Below the pieces are notes generated by a model. It was given only the letters and a program-made list of their open reading frames with translations. It had not been told where the DNA came from and did not search any database. A stretch of 64,000 nt of DNA from contig SEMN01000703.1 of assembly GCA_005408345.1 (NCBI GenBank), positions 124,001 to 188,000 of the forward strand, given 5' to 3'. Positions within the stretch are counted from its first letter, which is position 1. Every line of letters starts with the position of its first letter. The position numbers were made by a program, and so were the translations under genes. Below are positions 54,692 through 64,000 of this stretch, one piece after another. Origin of the DNA: Macquaria australasica (lineage: Eukaryota; Chordata; Actinopteri; Centrarchiformes; Percichthyidae).

Positions 54692-55214
54692 ACTTCCTCC
54701 GGGCTGTTCAACCACCTCTGGGGCCTACACGCAGCACCTTGCACACCGGTCGAACCGGCGGACCCACACTTAAGCACCCCCCCCCCCCTCCAGACAGTTA
54801 GCCGCAGCCACACGCGTTCCGTGGTCCTGGTAGGCTGCATTGTACTTAGAATTTTAAAAACACGGCTTAATAGAATGAAGCGTGGTACCAGGACAGCATA
54901 GTACCAGGACCGCGTAGTACCAGGACCACGTACTCTCTGCCACAGCGCCCTGGGCTTGGGAGATCTGCCGGGCGGATCCGCTGCCACCAGCCCGACTTCC
55001 CTTCCTCATGTAGGCATGTGATAACTAATGCATCTATTCTGCAGCTAATCATGCTCGATGTCTCTTCATCTGTTTATAACATGCTGGTGCTCTTTTAATA
55101 CTAGGTGCTCATTAATACTACGTTATACAATTACACTTGGTATTATACTTCCAGTGATCTTTGTTAACTCAATTATTGTCATACAGTTAGTGTCCAGTGT
55201 TCATTAATTCTATC
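54692..55214. other. Non-coding; short 15-16-bp tandem phrase
   Basis: GTACCAGGAC recurs three times at 54887-54932 (spacing 16-17 bp). The last GC-rich stretch ends near 55010, where AT-rich DNA resumes; this may be the right edge of the recombinase element, but I found no terminal motif. Confidence 0.45.
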
Positions 55215-55935
55215 TAATTTTATTCCCCACAGGTGTTCCCTTCTTCTCGTCATTTTTGACATCCTCTTCTGGATCACTGAGGTGGATGTTCCATAACAGC
55301 GCCCTGAATCTGTCTCTTGTCATGACAGTGGCTGGAAACGGCACAGACAAGATGTGATTTTTTTTTCAGTAGTCCTGGAGACTTGGCAGCGACACCAACG
55401 CTGTGTAAATGAGGAGACCAAGGAATTTGTAGAGTTCCTCAACTTCAACGTTAGCCCATTTGTACTTCTTGCCCATTTCCTGTTTTTTTGCTGCCTGCTT
55501 GTTGGTGTTTTTGCAGAGTGTCCTCATTGTATCCGTGGAGAAGTACAACTGGAAAAGGTCCATTGGTGAGTGTGTGGAATGTGTGTTCACCTGGGCTCCT
55601 GGCGTTCGGTGGGGCAAGAACCTACTGGTTTGTGGGGCAGTATCAGGATCATTTTCTGTTTTCCAGGGCTCAGAGCAGTGGTGTGGCCGTGCTGACTGGG
55701 CTTGTGGAGATCTTGACCTGGTTTGATTCCCTCTCCCACGTCCCCTCCGTGTAGGCCTCCGTGTGCTTGTTGTTGGGGTTGTAGATGTTCCCGGCTGCTC
55801 ATCATCTCTGTACATGTACATGACAATAACACCTAAAAAAGGTTTAAGATTATTCAAGATCTTTGTCATATGCACAACAATTACAGTGAAGCAGTTGTTA
55901 GCAATGATATTCTTGTTCTCAGGCTCCTTCAACAA
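55215..55935 (-). pseudogene. piggyBac-type transposase fragment
   Basis: Minus-strand N-terminal half of a piggyBac (DDE) transposase: an Arg/Ser-rich start (RRPTRRGRGRGNQTRSRS), then FLPHRTPGAQVNTHSTHS, SPMDLFQLYFSTDTM, KKYKWANVEVEELYKFLGLL and SLPSLQDY. The TGA at about 55364-55366 takes the place of the Trp usual after QDY in this family. The same frame continues past it (VPFPATVMTRDRFRALLWNI) to about 55215. The catalytic part beyond is missing. Confidence 0.78.
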
Positions 55936-57969
55936 AGCTCATACTAAGTGTACAAAAGAAAGTCACAAAGTGACTGAGTAAATGAAATGAGTAAATTGAG
56001 AGAAGCAAAAGTTATATAGTTATATAAATATAGGAATTAAAATATAAAATATATAAGTCTACCCCCCCAAATCCCTAAAATGTTCAGCCTGTAGAGCAGA
56101 GTCAGCAGATTCGAACATTTCTTTCCATTTCGTCATATGACAAAAAACGACGAAGATATTTAAATAAATACAACGCTTGCACCATCGCATCTTGCATATT
56201 TTAACGCAGGCATAAATATGATTTTTATATGTAGTATGTATACGTTTAAATCATCTTACAGGTAGAATGTTGAATTTTCACCTAATAATGAATATATTTA
56301 ATCCATTTAAACATGTGGGTTCAGTTCTATTCAATTTTGTTTTATTTATATAGCGCCATATCATAACAAGGTTATCTCAGGGTTACAGTTTACTCCATGA
56401 AGGCAAGTATGAAGGTTTGCCAAAGAGATTACTGTATTTAAAGGCACATTGTCCCCTGCTGGACAGGAGGGGATAAAATGTAAACAATTTTCCCTTTTCA
56501 AAGAGGTCCCAGCTGACAAAGCATCCAGATGCACCTGCACACACCAACACAGAGGCTAATAATAATGTAGCCCACTTCATCCCATTACATCAGAGAAGGG
56601 CCCTGAGTTCATGTAATAACTGACTTCACTTGTAATAAAAATAATATATCTGTTTCTCTCTTAATTTACAATAGTGTTAATTGTCTTGGGTTACTTTAAT
56701 ATTTTTCTAATGAGCAGCCTTAAGGATAGAATTTGGCTAAATTGACCTTTAACTTAAGTACTGGTGACAAACTGAGGTAAATATTACACCAGACACAGTT
56801 TTAGAAATCATAAATCTCAATTATTTACTTAGGCTTGAGTGCAAACAAAACAGAAACTACTAGCGTTTTTTACAAAAAAAAAAAATAAATAAATAAATTT
56901 ACTCTCTTATTTTGCCATTGTTCTTTTCAACAAATCAGGTTAAAGTAGAATTTGCTTTCACTTTAGGTCAATTAACCTTTCACCTTAAATGATTTTAATT
57001 TTGCCAATATTTTCCCTTTTAGTTTCACAAAATTATCCTTTAACTGTAGCAGGTAAAATAGTTAAATCCTGTGTCACTGTCTCTTCAAACAAACTCAAAT
57101 CCTAACTCAGTGGACCAACACTCAAACACACACCCAGCCAGCAAAACCAAAAGAAACCCCTTGTTGCAGGCCTGATGCTGAGATGCTTGAGAGCGAGGAT
57201 ATCCACACTATGTATCTGATCAGTCCCCAGAGCAGTGGAAAAAAATAAAGATATTACCTTAATGTGAAAGTCAAGTCCCAACAGCAACAGTTTACCAGGT
57301 CAGAGCCTCTGGAGAAGGATGATGCTGCAGGCAGGTGTGCTGTCAGCGCTCCGGTGTACGATATGGCGGCAAACAGGTATCCAAGGGCGGTGTAGTCTCT
57401 CTCAGGCAGCAAACAACAGCGTCCGAGTGATGACTTGTTGCACAAACTTGTAGCGTTTCAGATAAATCCTCAGGGTTTCCACGTTGAAAACGATAAATCA
57501 CAGCCGATACCATTAGCTAGGTTAGCTATGCAGTGGCTAAGAGTCCATTCAGTTTTACTAACGAATGCTAATAATCCACACTGAATTAGCTTACAAGCTA
57601 ATTAAACACGTGTGCAACTACAATAAAAACTTCGAGTAGGAATATCTCCAGTTGCTCACAAACCAGGTGCAGAGCAAGTATCCAGCTTCAGAATGTCGAG
57701 CAGACAGTCTTTAGATACTGAAAACTACACACTTTATCTCAATACCACTTTACACACTCGCCGTGATGTGGCTCCATCGTCTCTTGTCCGTGTCCTCTCT
57801 CCAAAAAACCCGCTAAAATCAACACACACTCACTCTCTTCCTGTCTCTACCTGGGATCACGCACCTTCAACCAATGAATGACCAGTATTACACTTATTCT
57901 CAATCAGTGCTTCCTCTTATCACCATGAACTCTTCAAAATAAAATTAAATATTTATCAATGTACATTTG
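55936..57969. other. Mostly non-coding; LINE tail and a possible first exon
   Basis: 56325-56390 is the CR1/L2-like LINE 3' end in minus orientation (TATTTATATAGCGCCATATC). 57250-57460 on the minus strand has an ATG (57445), 60 open codons (GYLFAAISYTGALTAHLP) and a donor-like CACATTAAG|GTAATATC. With upstream DNA low in CpG, this may be a first exon of an unknown gene or chance. Nothing else recognised. Confidence 0.35.
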
Positions 57970-59731
57970 TGTAACCCAGGTCACAAAGAGTTAACAAAAT
58001 GGAAGTGTCTTAGCCAATCAGAACGCATGTCCGCAGCACCGTAGGCAGGCTAGACAGCATACGCTGACCAGACGCTGGGTGACACTGTAGGGAGAAGACC
58101 TGCTGCTGAACGGTAAAAAATATAACTTTGATAAAACAGTAAAAACACAATATAACGTTGTCAAATCAGAACGGTAACAGTCTGTACTTTGTTGTAAGTT
58201 CGTAGATGTGTGTGAGTGAGAGAGGCCCTGCTCACTGAAACCTGCCGAGTAACACAGAGGAACTCCCGAATTGGTGAGTCGATGTGAATGCTGCGCCACA
58301 AGGTGCTAGGTTAAGCTAGTGAATTCAAGTGACTAGGCCTAGAGCTAACAAAATTAGCATTAAGTGATTAACAGCGCAATTAGCCGACTGTTGTAGAGCT
58401 CAACTAAAGTAAAGCTGTTTGACAAATTTACTGGAAAGAATATAAACACGTTTTATATAGAGTGTTTATTTGCTCAATGTTTCTTTAGCTGGTAAAGCTA
58501 CTAAATTGTTTGATACTGAAGCAACATAAGTTATGTGTTATGTATTTTATTTCATTGGTATAGTGAATCTGATTTAAAAAGAACAAGATATAACAATATG
58601 ATGTGAAGTTTACACTGTATAGCTTGTAATTCATGTTACAATGTTTTGCTTTAATTAAAAAAAGTACAATGTTAAGTTAAGAATTTAGTTCATTACTGTA
58701 TAGATTGTTGAAAATATGTTGATTGTACAATTTGCATTATCTGCATATATTTTGTTAAAGTTAAAGCAATTAACAATTCCTCACAAATCAAAGACAATTG
58801 ATTAATGAGCAATACTGGCCATGTCAATTACTGCAGGTCAGGTTTTTTATGTTAGTCGATTTGAAGTTGATGGCGAGCCAACCCAGACGTTACCTGTATT
58901 CCTGGATTGAAGATCCCTGAAGTGAAGAGCCAGAGCCAAGAACTGTCAACCTTAACCCTCTCCTGCCACGGCGGTAGGGTAAACATCATAAACTGCTGTA
59001 CAAGGCCGCACTACTCTTACACTCAACTCCCAACACCACGTGCACAACCCCCAAATCCCAGACTCTGACTTTACCCTTTTTTTTTTTACTTGACCTGGAA
59101 AAGACACTTACCTTCTTCATTGCCCTTCAAATACATCCCCTGTGCGGGTGAAAGGACTGAGTCGTAACCATCACTAGTGAAGTGAATGGACTGAGTATTC
59201 ATATTGTTGATATGATGTATTATTGTGCCTTGGTTATGGTGATTTTGCAATTGCTGACGCAGTGAATAGTGAGCTATTGTAAGGTTGAAGTGAATTTCAA
59301 AGTGACAGTATTGTTTTAATATTGTTACCTACCTAATGTGGATCCAAATATTGATAGATTGGGATTCTGAGTTTACATGCTGTTGAACGAAGAAGGGATG
59401 GTTGGGAGGAACTATGGTCCACAGCGAAAGAAAGAGTGACATAGGGGACAACTTGTTGCTGAATTGACCTGTGAAATTAATGGGTTACTGAACACAATTT
59501 TGTTTGTTGTATTTTGTTCATTTTTAAAAAAAAAAAAATATATATATATAGGGTACCAGTTTATAGCTCTTCGTCTTGTGTGGTCATTGAATGTTGTAAA
59601 TAGTCTTTTCTGCCTCCTGTTCGAGTCTAGTATCCTCTGATCCTGGTCCAGCATAATAATTAAAACCTTAACTAAGTATTCATTTACCGCATTATCTCCA
59701 TTACCAGTAGCATTAGGAGCTGAGCGCTACA
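57970..59731. mobile_element. LTR-like element, 1.76 kb, with 4-bp duplication
   Basis: Starts TGTAACCC and ends GCGCTACA (inverted TGTA/TACA tips). It is flanked by TTTG on both sides (57966-57969 and 59732-59735); the identity can also be read as an 8-bp TACATTTG. No coding inside. It fits a solo LTR, but an element of another class with an 8-bp duplication is also possible because the ends share little beyond the tips. Confidence 0.42.
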
Positions 59732-59735
59732 TTTG

Positions 59736-60641
59736 CGTCTTTTAAACCTTTTTAAACTTATTACACTTTACCCTTTTTAAGCCTTTTATGAAAGTATTTT
59801 TAACCTTTATGAAATGCCCTTTTTAAACCATTTTCATAACAGTTTTAACCAAGAAAGTAACATATTTACAAATATGCTTTTTATTTTAACATCTATTTAT
59901 TTTAATATGTGGAAATTTTAACAGTGTTACAATTAGAAGTGAGTCATATTTACTTTTTTGGTATATTGCACCAGTTCCACGTCTTGTATTTACAAATTAG
60001 CATTTCTCATTTGGTGTTTGGTCTCCTTTCCCTTTCCAAACTGTAAAAGCCTACATCTATGAATGTACTGTATGTAGTTATACTTAATTATATACTTGTT
60101 CCAAATGGAAAACATTTATTATTCTAGAAATAATTTCTAGAAAATAGGGAAAATGTAACAAAGTAGAAAAGTTGTTTAGTGACCAGAGATCATATTGCTG
60201 CTGCATTTAGAGTAGAGAGAAATAGGGACACCCTTTCGTCAAAATTTTGACAGGTCCCAATCAGAACATGCCATGTCACAAGCCTCGCCCCCAAAACCCG
60301 CCCCGTCTAATCAAATCACGCCATTCACTGCTGGAAGTCCCACCCTCGTACTTACGGCCCCTGAAACCCCGCCTCATCCAATCAAACCGTGCCACGTCAT
60401 TGTCGTAATTCCCGTCCCGTCCAATCGCCATAATTCCTGCGCTTTTTCAGTTTGACAGCAACACAACCCCAACCTCCCCATCGTATCTAACCATCATCAC
60501 CTCCACCCTCACCTCTAAAGAACCCTATCTGTGACAACAGAGGTTAAACTATCATGTTTGCTAACGGCTACTGAGAGGCACTTCTCTAACACACACACAC
60601 ACACACAACTTAACGGCATAACGGCTACACACACACACACA

Positions 60642-60680
<39 letters not shown>

Positions 60681-61164
60681 GTTGTTATCACATGTAAACA
60701 AAGCAACTATTTGTCAAAACATGCATCATGGTCTAATTCAATAAACTCTAATGGTAGTGTGTTCATTTTCAACCTAGTGAAACGTGTCTTTTTATCAGAG
60801 CACGTTGAAATGGTTCTTCTGTATGAGGATAGTTAAGATTATAAGGGATGTGAAAAGAAGCTTCTCTGTGTGAAACCAATACGTATACTCATTCAGACGT
60901 ATACTCATTCATCTAATTCAACAGACTAAAGTGAAACGTGTTTCCTATGAGAGCATGCGGTCTTGTAAATTCCTCACAACACTCACAAAGGCTGCAACAT
61001 TGTACTTTTAAGAGCGGGTAAAGAAGCATCTGTTTTTTGTTTTTGTTTTTTTCTTCCCAACAGAAGTTGTTATCACATGCATTCACACACTGACCATAGC
61101 ACAATGACAGAGGAAGTATGTCACATCAGAAGTTATCACACGCAAACAAACAATGGTAGACTAG
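59736..61164. other. Non-coding; CCAAT-like words, (CA)n and a duplicated block
   Basis: 60260-60440 is C-rich with several (T/C)CCAATC(A/G) or TAATCAAA words spaced at about 60 bp. A (CA)n microsatellite lies at 60592-60676. The block GAAGTT(GTT)ATCACA(T/C)G..AAACAAA to GTCAAAACATGCA(T/A)CATGG to TCTAAT appears at 60677-60740 and again at 61126-61192, with a partial copy at 61061. These may be regulatory or terminal repeats of the Polinton on the right. Confidence 0.45.
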
Positions 61165-64000
61165 GTGTCAAAACATGCAACATGGTCTAATGAGCGGGTA
61201 GATCCGCCCAGAACGGTATCTCGGGCCCACTTTAACAATCTTGAAATTAGACGAATGTTAAATTTTCCTCCTCCTCAAAGTGTGCCCAATTACGCTTCAT
61301 TTTATTCACATGTGATGGACAGCCTTCAGGATCTGGTTGATAGAACAACGTCAGAGGTCAGACGCAATGATGTTATACAGTTTAGTTGATTGGTGAAAAT
61401 GTGCGAAATCACGTTTCCGTCACCATTAACGATGAGGGTAACGCCGTCCTACCGGCTTTTCAAGCCTTACTGGACCGGCTGGTACAATCAAACATGTCAA
61501 TTATGTCCGACGCCAGCCTAGAACAAGTTGTGCAGGTGGTGCGGAATCCCAGAGGAGGGGTTAAAAGGATGACTGAAAAAACTCTAGAATGTGAAATCTT
61601 AAAAAATAAAGCTTGTACGATGTAAACAATACAGAAAACCAGCTCTGCTTCGCCATCAGTTAGTCCATCTCACTGATCCTTAACTCACAGATAGTCAGGC
61701 CGCCCAGAGAGGCCGAGAGTTTCAACGCTGTGCCGGTTTGAGCGAGCAGACGTCTGTGGCCTTTAGCGATGTCAACAAATTTAAAAAGATTTTAAAACGC
61801 AAAATCATAGTGTTGTACAGATGCAATGAGAATCGAGTCCTGTCTCATTTTGAGACCGATTTCCCTAAAACTTCTGACTTGCCTCTGTTCCTATTTCTAT
61901 CCCAAAACCACTGCTATGGTATAAAAAATCTTAAAGGTTTTCTAGGGACCCGACACGCCTGTCATGCTCTGTCTGCAACGACCAGGCTTGTACCCGTGAT
62001 CCGTTGGATCCTGTCTTTTGCCATGACTGTAACCGGACGTGTCGCACTCCTTCCTGTCTGTCTAGACACAAAAAGCCTGTAGCAAGACCGGTGGCTGGAG
62101 GGTACACCAGCGACTGTGAGTTAAATAAAAAATGCATGAAATGCTGTAAAATGTACTACATCTCTATGACTAAAGATAGCAAACCACACAAGTGTCCGAC
62201 GCCAAAATGTAAAAGGAAAATTAGCTCCGGACTCTGACATAAGCTCTAATGATCATCAGTGTTACATTCAACCTCTTTCTGCAACCACAGACCACAATGA
62301 GAAATTGATCTTCTATGATTTTGAAACGTTTGTGGGAAAAAACGGTGTGCACCACCTCTACTTGGTGTGTATAAAAACGTTACAGGGATCAGAGTGGGAT
62401 TCTTATGGTTTAGATTGTGTCAAATCCTCCTGCATTTCAGAAAGCCTCAATATAGAGGAGTTATATTGATAGCACACCATGCTAAAGGATTAACAGCTAC
62501 TTGATCCTCAACAGTATGATAAAGTTGGGTTTAAAACCCTCTCTCATCATGCATGGAAGCAAAGTCATCTGCTTCCAAGACCCTGATTATGAGATAAAAT
62601 ACATAGACTCCCTGTCTTTCCTCACCATGTGGCTTAGTGCCATGCCTAAGGCGTTAGGCTTCAATCAATCCAAGGGGTATTTTCCTCACGGGTTCAGCTC
62701 AGAGGAGCGTTTAAACTACACGGGGCCCTACCCTCCGCCGCAAGATTATGGCGTAGAGCGCATGGGTCCCCGTGAGCAGGAAGAGTTTTATGGTTGGTAC
62801 AGAGAAGCTAGCCAGGGAACCTTTGACTTTGAGAAGGAAGCCAAACATTATTGTAAAAATGACGCTGACATTCTCTTTCTGTACCAAATTCAGAAACGAG
62901 TTTCTTCGAGAAATGGGTGTAGACCCTCTCAGCTGCATCACCATCGCCTCAGCTTGCATGAAGGTTTTCCTAACCAATTTTCTGCCTCCTAAAACCCTAG
63001 CGATACCTTCACCAGATGACTACAAGCGCCAATGCAAAACCTTCTCCAATGCCGCCATCCAGTGGTTGGCGTGGGTAGCGCACAGCAAAAACATCTTTAT
63101 CCAACACGCTCTAAACATGGAAGAAAAACAGATTGGCAAGTACCATGTAGACGGCTACGCCAAGATTGAGGGTGTAAGGTACGCTTGGGAGTTTCTGGGA
63201 TGCTTTTATCACGGTTGTCCGTCTTGTTTTCAACCTCATGAAACCTGCCCTTTGACTGACGCTGAGTGAGGAGAAATTACAGACGTTAAGGACCGTTCAC
63301 AGTATCCGTACGGTCGTCATCAGAGAGCACGAATGGATGGAGATGAAAAAATCCCATCCAGGGGTGAGAGAGTTTCTCAAGGGCTTCGAGCCTCTGGAAC
63401 CTCTCTCCCTGCTCCAAGCTCTTTTTGGTGGTAGGACGAGCGCCATCAGGTTGAGGTACACGATGGGTGAAAATGAACGAGTACAATACGTATACTTTAC
63501 TTCCCTGTATCCGTTTGTCAACTGCAGCTTTCTTTACCCACTAGGTCACCCTACCATCATCTACAAAGACTTTGACGAGCCTCAAAACTACTTTGGTCTG
63601 ATCAGAGCTGTGGTGTACCTGCCACGAGCACTCTTTTCCCCCCGTCTTACCCCACAACACGGCTCGAGGTAAACTGGTGTTTAACCTCTGCCGTACCTGC
63701 GCAGAAATCAATAATCAGCATGGTCCTTGCAGCCACAACGACGAGGCCAGAGCTTTGACAGGGGTTTGGGTCACGGCTGAATTTAACAAGGCTCTAGAGT
63801 TGGGGTATAGAGTTGCAAAGATCACGGAGGTGTGGCACTTTGACAGACAGAGCGATTCTATTTTTGTCGACTACATACACACCTTTCTGAAAGGTGAGCA
63901 GGAAGCTTCGGGGTAGCCGCCCGAGGCGACGGATCAGGAGAGCAGGGAAAAAGTACATCAGAGACTATAGGGACAATCATGGTATTCAGTTAGACGCCGA
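61165..64000 (+). pseudogene. Polinton/Maverick protein-primed family B DNA polymerase, broken
   Basis: This polymerase would copy the linear element using a protein primer. Segments in order: 61165-61389 and 61386-61625 (N-terminal region, frameshift at about 61385), about 61630-61960 (SVAFSDVNKFKKI, VLSHFETDFP), about 61960-62240 (Cys/His-rich: FCHDCNRTCR, KCMKCCKMYY), the exonuclease motif FYDFETF at about 62311-62331, and 62501-62890 (KYIDSLSFLTMWLSAMP, HYCKNDADILFLY, an Exo III-like segment). Then 62890-63269 and 63337-63672 (palm motif region TSLYP at about 63499-63513, where the expected Asp is Tyr, codon 63493-63495) and 63677-63916 (ELGYRVAKITEVWHF). Many frame changes and stops. Also related to adintoviruses. 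It runs off the window; integrase, ATPase and capsid genes were not seen. Confidence 0.75.

Noticed and set aside
60515..60836. Frames rich in Cys-Val or Thr-His near 60.6 kb
   Set aside because: Translation of the (CA)n microsatellite.

Overview
The window reads as a teleost fish genome segment. It is AT-rich vertebrate-type DNA with intron-bearing coding remnants, and it is dominated by fish-typical mobile elements: L2- and CR1-like LINEs, chromodomain gypsy retrotransposons, hAT, Tc1, Harbinger- and TTAA-type DNA elements, piggyBac and Polinton. I found no intact conventional host gene. Almost every coding stretch belongs to a transposable element or a broken multicopy gene.

Layout. 1-3577 is an L2-type LINE with a broken endonuclease and a long open reverse transcriptase. 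4-13 kb holds a TTA-flanked Harbinger-like element, LINE 3' ends, a solo gypsy LTR with a perfect target duplication, a tRNA-derived SINE, a TTAA-flanked MITE and two copies of an element with an integrase-type transposase. 13.7-21.1 kb is a HECT-domain (G2E3-like) pseudogene on the minus strand, split by a gypsy element that is itself split by an L2 fragment. 24-28 kb has LTR and LINE debris, a decayed Tc1 element and a Penelope-like 3' end with a hammerhead-like motif. 28.8-33.3 kb is featureless. 33.3-38.9 kb is a hAT transposase remnant holding a four-level nest: hAT, then a TIR element, then a LINE, then a head-to-head LTR pair flanked by a 5-bp duplication. 39-42.5 kb has an L1/Tx1 ORF1 fragment with a large hairpin, and a four-exon pseudogene of unknown function. 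42.7-47.0 kb is a CR1-like LINE with PHD/esterase ORF1 and APE-RT ORF2, cut by a minus-strand LTR.

The most interesting unit is 47.8-54.7 kb. It is a GC-rich, spliced minus-strand gene for a tyrosine recombinase with N-terminal zinc-finger-like motifs. An array of eleven ~200-bp units lies on one side and an array of seven to eight ~133-bp units on the other. The ~200-bp unit recurs in inverted orientation just upstream of the gene, so the satellite appears to be an amplified terminal repeat of the recombinase element. I think this is a tyrosine-recombinase transposon with satellite-forming ends. Only one in-frame stop is evident in the spliced model.

55.2-60 kb holds a piggyBac fragment and a 1.76-kb LTR-like element with a 4-bp duplication. 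From 61.2 kb to the window end runs a broken protein-primed family B DNA polymerase of a Polinton/Maverick (adintovirus-like) element, whose other genes would lie beyond the window.

All family assignments come from motif recognition by eye; no database search was possible.
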